NCBI GenBank assembly: GCA_021161825.1
Contig: JAGGZW010000031.1
Span: 1 to 37,681, forward strand
DNA length: 37,681 nucleotides
Direction of reading: 5' to 3'
From: Thermoproteales archaeon
GTDB lineage: Archaea; Thermoproteota; Thermoprotei; Thermofilales; B69-G16
Position numbers and translations under genes: made by a program. The notes under the pieces are model-generated. The model was not told where the DNA came from. It saw only the letters and a list, made by a program, of their open reading frames with translations, and did not search any database. Every line of letters begins with the position of its first letter. Within the stretch, counting starts at the first letter, position 1. Positions 7,977 to 16,845 of this stretch are shown in pieces.

Positions 7977-9227
7977 GTGCCAGTGAAAATTGATCCCAGT
8001 CAATGTGCTAAATGTAAGGGAGCTAGAAGATTGTGCGGGAGGCCAGTATGCCCTATAATTATCAGGCTTTCAGCATCATATAATGTCTCAAAAAATATTA
8101 CTGGTAAATCCATTTTTGGCTCTACTCCTCCATCAATTCTGGTTGGCGAAAGCCATTACCCTTTTGTAAGGTTAGGACCGAATATACCATTAGAAGTGGG
8201 ATCGAAAGCTAGAGAATATGATGCTCCCGAGCTTTGGTGGGGGAACAAGAGCCTCGAGGATATTATTAAGTTGAGAGCTTCTCTCATTTTTTCTAGCTTT
8301 TATGCTAATGCTAAAATCGATGCTAGGATTTCAAGGAATAAAATGCTTGAAGCTCTGAGAGAAGTTGCTATGTCTGAACTGCCCGTGGATACCGAAGCTT
8401 TATTGAAAAAGCGTCCAATTGTTAGCTTAAAATTTGATGGTGTTTTAGCTCCTATTGGTCCTAGAGCCGATGTTTTAAAATTTAAAATTGTAAGCAATCC
8501 TATTGTTCCTAGAAAAGTCGATACCTTGATCTCCGACTTTGATGTTGATGCTAGAACCGCATCTTATGAATTATATTCTCATGGCGTATCCTATTACCAT
8601 ATTGTCAGATTGTTTAGCCTGGGACTGCTCGGCGAGAAGAGGTATAGGAGAGTAGTGCCTACAAGATGGGCTATAACTGCAACTGATAAAATTTTAGGAG
8701 ATAAGCTACTTTCTAAAGTTAAGGATTATAAAGAGTTTGAAAATTACACCGTATTTCAGTCCGAGTATATAGGTAATAGATATTTTCTGCTTTTTGTTCC
8801 ACGAGTGTGGAGTTTTGAGATGATTGAGATTTGGCTTCCTAGAAGTGTGTGGGTTAGAGGGAGAAAACCTTACATTGTGGAAAACTATGAGCTCGTAGAT
8901 GGCAAGGCTAGAAAAGCGGATATTGATGGTGGTTATTATGCTATTAGGTTTCCAGTATTAGAATACTTGGAAAAAATCAAACGTCAAGCCTCGGTCATTG
9001 CTTTTAGGGAAATCACTCCAGACTATTATGCTCCAGTAGGATCGTGGCAGATTAGAGAAAGCGTTAGAGCAGCTTTAAGAGGCCAACCAAGAACATTTAG
9101 TAGCTTAGAAGAGGCTTTAAAATACGTGTCTACACGATTAAGCGTGAAATTCGAAAACGTCTATAGTATTGCTCAACTCTTGAAATTCATAGTAAAGCAA
9201 GAAACTTTAACGAAGTTTTTATCCTAA
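7977..9227 (+). CDS. Nre-family archaeal DNA repair protein with C-terminal PCNA-binding motif
   Basis: 416 residues from a GTG start. The N-terminus has a four-cysteine metal site (C10, C13, C20, C25) followed by IFGSTPPSILVGESHYPFVRLGP, the signature of the Nre family (DUF650/DUF651). The extreme C-terminus reads QETLTKFLS, with Q408, L411, F414 and L415 matching a PIP box (QxxLxxF-F/L). NreA homologues in Archaeoglobus and Haloferax have been linked to PCNA binding and DNA-damage repair. A protein at the replication sliding clamp is thus a strong inference. Its last 9 bases overlap the end of the convergent flavoenzyme gene. Confidence 0.9.
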   Translation: MPVKIDPSQCAKCKGARRLCGRPVCPIIIRLSASYNVSKNITGKSIFGSTPPSILVGESHYPFVRLGPNIPLEVGSKAREYDAPELWWGNKSLEDIIKLRASLIFSSFYANAKIDARISRNKMLEALREVAMSELPVDTEALLKKRPIVSLKFDGVLAPIGPRADVLKFKIVSNPIVPRKVDTLISDFDVDARTASYELYSHGVSYYHIVRLFSLGLLGEKRYRRVVPTRWAITATDKILGDKLLSKVKDYKEFENYTVFQSEYIGNRYFLLFVPRVWSFEMIEIWLPRSVWVRGRKPYIVENYELVDGKARKADIDGGYYAIRFPVLEYLEKIKRQASVIAFREITPDYYAPVGSWQIRESVRAALRGQPRTFSSLEEALKYVSTRLSVKFENVYSIAQLLKFIVKQETLTKFLS

Positions 9228-10373
9228 AATATACGTTTTCAACGCTCTTAGTGCTATAAATGGTAGCTTTTTTGTGATATCGGTTTTATCTACATAAAAT
9301 TCTGCAATCGCATTTCTTATCTTTTTATCGTATACTAGCCTACTAGACGATATTCCTCTCCTTTCAGAAAGTTTTAATAACATCTTCTCGCGTCTAAACC
9401 TACCGTAGAAGTTTCTTTCAAGCTTGCCCAGATAGATTTTTGCCACATCCTTCAGTTTTACCCTGTTTTTAAAGTATCCTATTATTGCTTCGGCAGCCAT
9501 CTTCCCAGCTATCATGCTGAATTTTATACCTTCACCTGTTAAAGGAGATACATGTCCAGCGCTATCTCCAGCAAGTAGTATTCTCGTGATAGCTATGTTT
9601 TTTAATGGTCCCGATAGTGGAACAGGTGCGTATCTTAAGGGAGCATTAATTTCAAGATTATAATGTTTCGATATGTTTACCAGGTATTTCTCTAGGTTTT
9701 TTGCTTTTGATGCTAAAGTTCCTAAACCAATATCTATTTTGCCTTTTTTAGGAAATATCCAGCCATAGCCGAACGGAGAATATCTTTTGCCAAAAAATAC
9801 TATGTTTAGATTCTTGTTCGAGTTTGAAAATTCCTTACTTTGATCTATTCGTGCTTGTATAGTAATTCCTAAATCTCGACTCCTAAATCGTCCTCTAATT
9901 TTTGAACCTATCTTTGAATAGGCTCCATCAGCAGCAACAACTATTTCAGCTTGATACTCGCTTTTGCTAGCTTTCACTAGAATCATATCATTCAAAAACT
10001 TTACGTCTATTACTGTATTCGAAGTTTCTACCACACCGCCTTCTTTAATAACTCTACTTGCCAAAAAATCTGCGAATTTTGTTCTATCAACGTTATAGCC
10101 TACGATTTCATCAAATTCGATAACCCACTCACTATCGCCTGATATTATTCTTAAGCCTTTCACGCTATAATCGGCTACGCTTCTAGGAATCTTGAAAAAG
10201 TCGAATATGTAAGCTGGTATGTAGCCAGCGCACAATTTTTCATAATTTGGTTTAATTTCTTTTTCCAAAATTAAAACTTGCAAATTCTCCTTAGCTAGTT
10301 CATAAGCGCATGCTAAACCTGCAGGACCTGCACCGATAATTACTACATCGTATCTCTCAGACATAAGGCCCAC
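9219..10373 (-). CDS. FAD-dependent oxidoreductase, geranylgeranyl reductase family
   Basis: 384 residues. The N-terminal dinucleotide fold has VVIIGAGPAGLACA (about 11-24), then ILEKEI. Farther on are the second FAD-contact block VVAADGAYSKIG and the C-terminal ILLAGDSAGHVSPLTGEGI. Together these identify the geranylgeranyl reductase / digeranylgeranylglycerophospholipid reductase flavoprotein group, which saturates isoprenoid chains of archaeal lipids or quinones. Several paralogues exist in most archaea, so the exact substrate is uncertain. The GTG start at 10373 is preceded by AGAGG at 6 nt and overlaps the upstream stop by one base (TAGTG); an ATG at 10364 is the alternative. It is co-transcribed with the CX6C-repeat gene. 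Confidence 0.85.
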   Translation of the reverse strand: MGLMSERYDVVIIGAGPAGLACAYELAKENLQVLILEKEIKPNYEKLCAGYIPAYIFDFFKIPRSVADYSVKGLRIISGDSEWVIEFDEIVGYNVDRTKFADFLASRVIKEGGVVETSNTVIDVKFLNDMILVKASKSEYQAEIVVAADGAYSKIGSKIRGRFRSRDLGITIQARIDQSKEFSNSNKNLNIVFFGKRYSPFGYGWIFPKKGKIDIGLGTLASKAKNLEKYLVNISKHYNLEINAPLRYAPVPLSGPLKNIAITRILLAGDSAGHVSPLTGEGIKFSMIAGKMAAEAIIGYFKNRVKLKDVAKIYLGKLERNFYGRFRREKMLLKLSERRGISSSRLVYDKKIRNAIAEFYVDKTDITKKLPFIALRALKTYILG

Positions 10374-10666
10374 TATAGGCCTCTTATTTCATAATTTTTA
10401 GGACAAATACGTCTGGCTTCTAAGCATAGTTTCTCAGCCAATTCTATATTTCCCTTTAACCTATTTTCTGCGCTAGCTTTGCAAAGCTCAGATTCTCTTT
10501 TACATAATTGGTTAGGATTTTTAATGCATAGAGTTGAAACGTAAAGGCATATTTCAGCTGCTTTCTCGTGAGCCCCTTCCCTGACTAATGCTCTAGCTGT
10601 TTTACAAAGCTTTAAAGCTCTCTGACAATATAGCGAAGCTAGATTAGTAAGCAATCTTTCGCTCAT
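10373..10666 (-). CDS. Small helical protein with four CX6C motifs (internal duplication)
   Basis: 97 residues, no recognised family. Eight cysteines lie at 14, 21, 40, 47, 55, 62, 81 and 88, that is, four pairs each spaced exactly seven. The first and second halves repeat with a 41-residue period. Each half looks like a helical hairpin, with AxxLCxxARxL-like helices. Cysteines two helical turns apart on facing helices could form staples, as in twin-CX9C proteins, or bind metal. No signal peptide, so cytoplasmic. It is the first gene of a coupled pair with the FAD oxidoreductase (one-base overlap). Its function is unknown; a TPR-like scaffold, a redox partner or a metal store are all possible. 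Confidence 0.75.
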   Translation of the reverse strand: MSERLLTNLASLYCQRALKLCKTARALVREGAHEKAAEICLYVSTLCIKNPNQLCKRESELCKASAENRLKGNIELAEKLCLEARRICPKNYEIRGL

Positions 10667-10735
10667 TAAGCCTCATATCCTCTATAAAGAAGACATAAAT
10701 AAGACTTACCAAGCAACTAAATCGTAAAGTGAAAT

Positions 10736-11677
10736 TTACGGTTCAATGTAAACTGTAGGCGGAGGCCACATAGCTAAAATTTCATAGCTAGGTAATAGTT
10801 TAACCCTGCTTTGGACGCTAGCACCTAACAAAGCTTCAAATAGGCTTGGCGTTCTCGGTTTAAGCTCTTTTACTGGAACATCTTCGCGTAATCCTGCTAA
10901 TTTCCTGGCGGCTTCTACAGCCGTATCGAAATCTCCTATTTCATCAATTAAGCCTAATTGTAAAGCTTTGCTAGCTGTGAAAGGTCTTCCGGTAAAAACT
11001 TCTTCGTCTTCGATGGTTCTATGCTGTTTTACTCTTGCTTTGAATATTTCGAATAAATCGCTTATTATCTCTTTAAATACTTCAGCATCCTCTTCCGTCA
11101 TATTCCTGAAAGGCGAGCCCACGTCTTTTAAATCTCCCGATTTAAAAGTGTAAACTTGCACGCCCAGTTTATCAAGTAATCCTTTATAATTTACTATCAT
11201 TGTGTAAACTCCAATAGAACCTACCAAACTACTTTCGGCCGCTACTATATGGTCAGAAGGCAGTACCGCCATGTAAGCTCCCGACGTGCCGTACTCAGCA
11301 ATATATGCTACGACGACTTTTTCCTTCGACAATTTTTTAACAGCATTATATAGGGCTTCGGATGCTGCCGCCGAGCCACCTGGACTATTAACGTACAAGA
11401 TTACAGCTTTTGCTTGAGGATCTTTTCTAGCTTTTTCTAGCAGTTCAATGTATACGTTAACGCTATGCGCTGATCCAAAAATTGTGTATCCCGTTGAAGA
11501 AACTATTGGACCTTCAATTTTTACTAATGCTATGTATGCTCCTCCAAGCCTCATCACCTGCGGAGCGGGTAGCAAGATAACGGCGGCTACAGCAGCAACC
11601 AGCATTATTAGTATAATTGCCAAAGCTATAGTAGCTAGCTTTCTCTCACTCAAACCTTTTCTTTCAACAACATCCAT
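10736..11677 (-). CDS. sppA: Signal peptide peptidase SppA (serine-lysine protease, membrane-anchored)
   Basis: 313 residues from the ATG at 11677, chosen because GGTGG lies 5 nt upstream; a TTG at 11695 would add six residues. A single hydrophobic helix at about 13-37 anchors the protein. The rest carries the S49 peptidase core: YVNSPGGSA, the nucleophile Ser132 in YGTSGAYMA and the general-base Lys184 in SGDLKDVGSPF, which form the Ser-Lys dyad. The single-domain length is typical of archaeal SppA. It cleaves leftover signal peptides or other membrane peptides. The gene begins just after the end of a membrane protein gene (11688), so they form one operon. Confidence 0.93.
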   Translation of the reverse strand: MDVVERKGLSERKLATIALAIILIMLVAAVAAVILLPAPQVMRLGGAYIALVKIEGPIVSSTGYTIFGSAHSVNVYIELLEKARKDPQAKAVILYVNSPGGSAAASEALYNAVKKLSKEKVVVAYIAEYGTSGAYMAVLPSDHIVAAESSLVGSIGVYTMIVNYKGLLDKLGVQVYTFKSGDLKDVGSPFRNMTEEDAEVFKEIISDLFEIFKARVKQHRTIEDEEVFTGRPFTASKALQLGLIDEIGDFDTAVEAARKLAGLREDVPVKELKPRTPSLFEALLGASVQSRVKLLPSYEILAMWPPPTVYIEP

Positions 11678-11687
11678 TCTTACCACC

Positions 11688-12395
11688 TTAAACAACCTCA
11701 GAAGTTATAACCTCATGCTCTTTCATTAGTTTTTGTTTTAGCTTATTTAAACTAAGAAATATCAAAATGGCAGCGATAATGCCTATTGCATTTGCAACGT
11801 TAATAGGTAATGCTAATACTTGCTGGAATATAGACGCTGCTAGAGACGTAATATATATTATGCTCCCGATTTTCAACATAGGCTCCGAATAAATTATTGA
11901 AATATCAAACAATGATATAGCTTCGATAACGAAGCCCGTTGAGGCTATTATAGATCCCAGAACAGCGATAACTTTAACCGTTGCTGGCACGCTCTCGGCA
12001 ATCTCCTCAGGGCTTGCTTGGTGACCACTAACGGTTAATTGCAGCCCGATAATAAACCCAGCTATCATCGTCATCGAGATTCCTATGATAGGCAAGATGA
12101 TGATCGCCAACCTAGTATAACAGTAGAATTTTTTAAAATTTGTTTTACATATGCTCCCCCACCCTAGTATTTTAAATATCCAGGAGATGATAGCCGTTAA
12201 TGCAAGTATAAGACCTAGTATAGCTATGGTAATGAAGTAGCCTAAATGCTCAGGACTTAATTCTTCAATCTGCAAATTACCCGTATACAGTAGTGATATA
12301 ACTGAAGTAATTATGCCCAGTAAAGCAGTTAAAGCTTCTAGCATAAACGCGTTTTTTAATCTGCCAAAGCCTTCAATCCAGAACCTCCTCTCCAA
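11688..12395 (-). CDS. Multi-spanning membrane protein, possibly DUF973/DUF996-like
   Basis: 235 residues from a TTG start preceded by GGTGGTG. Five hydrophobic stretches are visible (about 17-40, 52-78, 95-122, 140-165 and 175-220), with short charged loops. The opening WIEGFGRLKNAF and the spacing of helices recall archaeal membrane families of unknown function (DUF973/DUF996), but I do not recognise it with certainty. It ends 10 nt before the start of SppA and is probably in the same transcript. A link to membrane quality control is guessed from that neighbour only. Confidence 0.7.
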   Translation of the reverse strand: MERRFWIEGFGRLKNAFMLEALTALLGIITSVISLLYTGNLQIEELSPEHLGYFITIAILGLILALTAIISWIFKILGWGSICKTNFKKFYCYTRLAIIILPIIGISMTMIAGFIIGLQLTVSGHQASPEEIAESVPATVKVIAVLGSIIASTGFVIEAISLFDISIIYSEPMLKIGSIIYITSLAASIFQQVLALPINVANAIGIIAAILIFLSLNKLKQKLMKEHEVITSEVV

Positions 12396-12483
12396 CGTTC
12401 ACCACCTTAACCTTCAGAACCACTATTGGGATTATGATAGAAATAATTAAAGATTTTTACTGGTTTAAAAGTTCAGGTCTAAA

Positions 12484-13371
12484 TCACTTTGAGCGATACC
12501 TTTTGTAAAGTTTGTATATTGCATATGCTATAGCTCCTATAATGATCAGAGGCATAAGCGCAAACAATAGTATTATCATTAGGTAGATCATACCATACAT
12601 TGCCGATAAACCATCAGCAACTGCTTGTAGAAATTCGAAAGTTGGCCACTCTATTTCAGGTTTTTCTTTTGGCCCAGTAAACTCCACAGTTATCGTCGAA
12701 TATTCTATCCTATTTTCTAGATATCTTAACTTTGCTGTTAATCTTTCAATTTCTTCCCTTACAATACGCAGCTGTCCCTCCACTTTAAGTATGTCTTCGA
12801 CCGTTTTAGCTTTTTCAAGCAGTGCTAATAGCCTCGCTTCTACAGCTTTTGAATTATTAAGCCTTGCCACCAAATCTATGTACTCTTCTGTTACGTCTAT
12901 CGCTTTGATATTTTCGCTCTTCAAGTTTCCTAAGGTTCTTAAATCGTTTAAAGCCTCGTAAAAGTGCTCAGTTGGAATTCTTAAAACCACTCTACCATAA
13001 TTCTTGCTTAACTGCATATTACCAACATAACCTCCATACTTCAAAGCGACACTTTCTGCCTCCTTAATTTTGGCTTCTACATTTTCTACTTCCAGAGAAA
13101 GATAAGCCTCGTATATTATCTTCCTATAAATTTCCGTTTGGGAAATTGTATCAGTTACTCCAGCTTCGTGGCTAGTCGTTTCAACTACTCCAGCTCCTTT
13201 ATCTTCGACAAGAGTTGGAAATCTCGTTTTTTCAGGAGTATAACCTGGGGGAGCTACAAATGACCCGCTTCTCCTCACGTATTGAAATATTATAAAGGCA
13301 AACGATCCAACAAACAGTAATCCTACTAGAATAGCAGTGACCAAAAGTACTAATGCAATTTTTCTTTGCAT
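12484..13371 (-). CDS. DUF4349-type membrane protein with coiled coil
   Basis: 295 residues. An N-terminal hydrophobic helix (about 5-31) is followed by a low-complexity linker and an extracytoplasmic domain. That domain carries the DUF4349 signature: RVVLRIPTEHFYEALNDL, then DVTEEYIDLVARLNNSKAVE, a heptad-like coiled coil (VEDILKVEGQLRIVREEIE) and STITVEFTGP. A second membrane helix lies near the C-terminus (about 257-285), ending in a basic cytoplasmic tail. The family is widespread in bacteria and archaea, and its function is not established. The gene probably belongs to the same minus-strand cluster as SppA, though an 88 bp gap separates it from the next gene. Confidence 0.85.
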   Translation of the reverse strand: MQRKIALVLLVTAILVGLLFVGSFAFIIFQYVRRSGSFVAPPGYTPEKTRFPTLVEDKGAGVVETTSHEAGVTDTISQTEIYRKIIYEAYLSLEVENVEAKIKEAESVALKYGGYVGNMQLSKNYGRVVLRIPTEHFYEALNDLRTLGNLKSENIKAIDVTEEYIDLVARLNNSKAVEARLLALLEKAKTVEDILKVEGQLRIVREEIERLTAKLRYLENRIEYSTITVEFTGPKEKPEIEWPTFEFLQAVADGLSAMYGMIYLMIILLFALMPLIIIGAIAYAIYKLYKRYRSK

Positions 13372-13446
13372 GTAATAATTATTAAAGTTTGAGAGATAAA
13401 ACTTTTCTCGTGCTCAATTTTTAGAACAAGCAGATTTTTAACTGTT

Positions 13447-14031
13447 TTAAACTTCTAACTGTTTTAAAACCTTTTTTATCGTAAACTTGTCAAAACCTAG
13501 GTTTGCTATCGCAGTAAGAACTTCGTTTTCTTCAAGTCCCTTAAGCTTCATCTTCTTTAACAAATAGTTTATTGTTTCCATCCGCTCATATGGAAAAACT
13601 ACCCATTTATCCGTTTCTTTGATAAAGAAATCTACTTTTACTTGACACCATGGTTTAAGATAAACCACCGCTATTTTCACGTCTTTAGGTTCGCCTTTAA
13701 GAACATACTCTCTAACTATTTTCACTGTTTCTCCAGTATCAGCTATATCATCAACTATTAGCACCTTTTGGTTTTTCACGTCAATCGACAATGGCTGTGT
13801 AATTACCGGCCTCTCGTTTCGACTATTTATCCCTTTATAAAATTTTACTCCAATACTAGCAACTCTATCAATCTCAAGAAGATCAGATATTATCCTTCCT
13901 ACAACCCAGCCTCCTCTTGCTACAGCAATGAGAATATCAGCCTGGTAGCTTTTTTTAATTTTTTTACCAAGATCGAAAATATCCCAGTAGAACTCATCCC
14001 AGGATAATACTTGAAACTTATCTTTCTCCAT
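13447..14031 (-). CDS. Purine phosphoribosyltransferase family protein
   Basis: 194 residues. The PRPP-binding loop VLIVDDIADTGETV is clear near residues 89-102, preceded by IAVARGGWVVGR, the pyrophosphate loop. The size and these motifs match archaeal xanthine/guanine-type phosphoribosyltransferases (COG2236), which salvage purine bases using PRPP. The C-terminal about 45 residues (LKKMKLKGLEENEVLTAI...) form an additional helical region. The base specificity is not determinable by eye. It acts in the cytoplasm. Confidence 0.85.
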   Translation of the reverse strand: MEKDKFQVLSWDEFYWDIFDLGKKIKKSYQADILIAVARGGWVVGRIISDLLEIDRVASIGVKFYKGINSRNERPVITQPLSIDVKNQKVLIVDDIADTGETVKIVREYVLKGEPKDVKIAVVYLKPWCQVKVDFFIKETDKWVVFPYERMETINYLLKKMKLKGLEENEVLTAIANLGFDKFTIKKVLKQLEV

Positions 14032-14074
14032 ATTTAATAGTACGATGATGGAGATAAAAGTTTTCCTCTAATTT

Positions 14075-15217
14075 TTAACTTTCTTTATTATAATAATCTT
14101 CTGATATTTTTTCAATTTTGTCTAAAGCTTTGAAACCAAAACCCGTTAAAGGTAATAGAATTTTTTCATGGCTATCGAGTATTCCGCTATCAATCAAGTA
14201 TTCTGCTGCAGCTAATACGGTGGCCGATGTAGGTTCTACAAAAAATCCCCACTTTGCAAGCATTCTTAATGCTTGGAGTATTTGGTAATTATTAACTAGC
14301 ACAACATCGCCCTCTGATTCCCTAATAATGCGCGCTATTTGATTTTTTCGCGGTGGATCGGGAACTGCGATTCCATCGGCAAAAGGCTCATCTACTTTTT
14401 CAGTTCTGTATTCACGATGTAGAGCTTCGTATATCGGCGCATACCCTACCGCTTGAACTCCATATATGCGGGGCATACTCGCTATAGCATCTATTTCTAA
14501 TAGATCTTGAAAACCTTTATAAATTCCTATAGCGTTTCCCCCGCTTCCAATCGGAACTACTACAGCGTCGACGCTTATCCCATGCTCGTAAATTTCATAA
14601 GATAAAGTTTTCAGACCTTCAATAAACAGCGGGTTCCAAAGATGTCCCGCGTAGAAGCTTTTCTTGGAAGCTTTTAACGCCTCCTCATGCACTCTACTTC
14701 TGTCACCTCTTACTTTGACTATTTCCGCGTTATAGCTTTTTATTTGCATTATTTTTGGATGAGGCGCTTTTTCAGGAACATATATACTACATTTCATGCC
14801 AGCTGCCGAAGAGTACGCCGCAATAGATGCTCCAGCATTTCCAGAAGAATCTTCGACTATCTCCTTTACTCCTAAACTTTTCAAGAATGAAATTAAAACT
14901 GTCGAGCCCCGATCCTTAAACGAGCCTGTTGGATTTAGATAGTCGATTTTTAGATATAGGTTTATTTTTTGGAATTTTCTTTTTATGATTGGGGTGCATC
15001 CCTCTCCTAGTGAAACTATACTCTTTTTATCTACTGGTAACATCTCATGATAGCGCCAAACCGTGTATGTTCTATCCTTAATTTTTTCAAAATATCTTTT
15101 AGAAAAGTCGATACTATAGGTAACGTCCAGTGGTGATCCGCAGGTGCATTTCCAAATTTTTGTATTTATCGAATACTCTTTTTTACAACCAGAACATGTA
15201 AGCTTAAAGTTTAGCAT
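14075..15217 (-). CDS. thrC: Threonine synthase (PLP-dependent)
   Basis: 380 residues. Four cysteines (C8, C11, C24, C26) form an N-terminal rubredoxin-like knuckle common in archaeal threonine synthases. The PLP lysine is K101 in NPTGSFKDRG, followed by SSGNAGASIAAY and the phosphate-binding glycine loop PIGSGGNAIG. The C-terminus has PTSATVLAAAEYL and LTGFGFK. The family converts O-phosphohomoserine to threonine; closely related fold members include cysteate synthase, so a different substrate cannot be excluded. It lies just downstream of the pilus operon on the same strand but has an unrelated role. Confidence 0.85.
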   Translation of the reverse strand: MLNFKLTCSGCKKEYSINTKIWKCTCGSPLDVTYSIDFSKRYFEKIKDRTYTVWRYHEMLPVDKKSIVSLGEGCTPIIKRKFQKINLYLKIDYLNPTGSFKDRGSTVLISFLKSLGVKEIVEDSSGNAGASIAAYSSAAGMKCSIYVPEKAPHPKIMQIKSYNAEIVKVRGDRSRVHEEALKASKKSFYAGHLWNPLFIEGLKTLSYEIYEHGISVDAVVVPIGSGGNAIGIYKGFQDLLEIDAIASMPRIYGVQAVGYAPIYEALHREYRTEKVDEPFADGIAVPDPPRKNQIARIIRESEGDVVLVNNYQILQALRMLAKWGFFVEPTSATVLAAAEYLIDSGILDSHEKILLPLTGFGFKALDKIEKISEDYYNKES

Positions 15218-15253
15218 GACGTTTTATACTATCTGCTTCGATGTAATAAAAAT

Positions 15254-15586
15254 TTAAGGTTTGCATGCTTTATACGGGCAAACTTCTACATATAAAAGAG
15301 ACCCGTCACTCCATATTCTATAAGTATACGCACATCCCATTTTTTGCTGCCTAAAACCTTCTAGCTTCTCTTTTATTGTATAGTTCCAGTAGATGATTTT
15401 TATCTCAACTCTACCTATTACGGTAAAGTTTGATTTATTAACTATATTTTCTGCCTCCATCTCTGCGCATTTCCATGCTTCGATTTCTCTGTCTAGAATA
15501 CATATTCTATTATTAATAAATAGCGACAACATATATGTTACCGTTAAAACGAAAGTTACTATTGTTATCAAAGCATCTATTTTCAT
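15254..15586 (-). CDS. Small membrane-anchored protein of the pilus operon
   Basis: 110 residues. One hydrophobic helix at about 5-26 (ALITIVTFVLTVTYMLSLF) is followed by an exported domain with five cysteines and sequons. Its ATG overlaps the stop of the TadC/FlaJ-like gene by ATGA, so it is made together with it. The layout (short cytoplasmic tip, one helix, small outer domain) is like the small proteins of the plus-strand operon and like minor pilins or TadE/F-type pseudopilins. No K/R-G prepilin cleavage site is visible. Its exact function is unknown. Confidence 0.7.
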   Translation of the reverse strand: MKIDALITIVTFVLTVTYMLSLFINNRICILDREIEAWKCAEMEAENIVNKSNFTVIGRVEIKIIYWNYTIKEKLEGFRQQKMGCAYTYRIWSDGSLLYVEVCPYKACKP

Positions 15587-16845
15587 AAGCTAACCCCTAA
15601 CAGGCCGGGAGTTATTACTACTGCGAACTTGTAACCTATCAAAATAAGGCTTGATAAGTAGGGTAAGTAAAGCGGTGAATATAGCGGATTCCCCTCTCGA
15701 CACGTAGCAGTGGATATTGATAAGGAAATAGCGTTTAAACCCAGAACAACATCCAATGCCATTTCTATTTTCATTACCAACTCTTTGCTGGGAATGAACA
15801 CACCTGCATAACCGATATGCTGTAGGGAGGCAAAATATTCTAGAGTCGTAATGAGTATTCCATATATCACAGCTACAACGATCGCTTCTAGAAAAGCGTA
15901 AACAAGCATTACTAAAGTTTTAGATCTTAATTTTTTAAATGTTTCAACATATCGGCTTAAGAACATCTCCAGCTTGTTAACATACTCTCTTATGTTAGAT
16001 CCGCTATATAGTGCGAGCAAGTAGAGCGCTGTAGTTGATGCCTTAGCAATTCCATACCATTTTCCGCACAGCAGGTAATCGGGATTGTCTATTTCAAGAC
16101 ATTTAAATAAGTTGAGCGGGCATGCCGAGGCTTTTCTCACGAGTTCAAGCGCTTCATTTAGAATATTGCATAGTCTCTTCTGCTCAAAAAACATTAAAAT
16201 AGAGAGCGGAAACGTGAAAGATAAAGATGTTAGAAATGGTTTATCAATATTATAGTATTGTAGTATAAAAAACGAGAAAAACGGGAACAATAGGAGAAGC
16301 AAGTTTTTCTTTTCTCTTAATGGCATATGCATTTCTATAGGATATATAGTTAAGCCTAGGAGCCCAGCTGGTATAGATAATGCTGAAAATATTAGTAAAC
16401 TAACTATAGCAAATTGTGCATTTGTAAAGAACAATACGCTTGCAATAATGCTCGGCATTAACGTTGTAAATACTGATACAAACTGGTATATCTGTGAAAT
16501 GTTATAATCCGCTAGTTCTAAGCTCGTTTCCACCTCCTTCAATTCTTGATTAAAATATTGTAAAAGCAATTCCCTGCTTCCTGAAATGTGAGCTTTGAAA
16601 GCCGCGTTAAGCACTTTTTTGAATCGTTTGCTGTACACGTTACATTCTTTACCAAGCGATGAGATTATATCTATACCGTCCAGAAAATCGATTATCTTCA
16701 TTTCTTTCAACTTGTTTATTGTAGTTAGGGGAGGAAGGGGGGACGATGCTAGTAAGAGATATAACGGTAGAGCGTTGATTTCGCTTTTTATCCATTGGGA
16801 AATTCTTAAAAAAATATTTAAAGTAGACATTTTTTCGAGATTCAT
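15583..16845 (-). CDS. TadC/FlaJ-like membrane platform protein of a type IV filament system
   Basis: 420 residues with about seven to eight hydrophobic helices. Two clusters of helices (about 115-220 and 310-420) flank a charged cytoplasmic loop, the arrangement of GspF/TadC/FlaJ inner-membrane proteins that anchor the secretion ATPase and feed pilin subunits into the filament. Family assignment rests on topology and the gene neighbourhood (pilin directly upstream, ATPase beyond it), since the sequence is divergent. The start ATG overlaps the pilin stop by ATGA, and the 3' end overlaps the next gene likewise. Confidence 0.72.
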   Translation of the reverse strand: MNLEKMSTLNIFLRISQWIKSEINALPLYLLLASSPLPPLTTINKLKEMKIIDFLDGIDIISSLGKECNVYSKRFKKVLNAAFKAHISGSRELLLQYFNQELKEVETSLELADYNISQIYQFVSVFTTLMPSIIASVLFFTNAQFAIVSLLIFSALSIPAGLLGLTIYPIEMHMPLREKKNLLLLLFPFFSFFILQYYNIDKPFLTSLSFTFPLSILMFFEQKRLCNILNEALELVRKASACPLNLFKCLEIDNPDYLLCGKWYGIAKASTTALYLLALYSGSNIREYVNKLEMFLSRYVETFKKLRSKTLVMLVYAFLEAIVVAVIYGILITTLEYFASLQHIGYAGVFIPSKELVMKIEMALDVVLGLNAISLSISTATCREGNPLYSPLYLPYLSSLILIGYKFAVVITPGLLGVSL

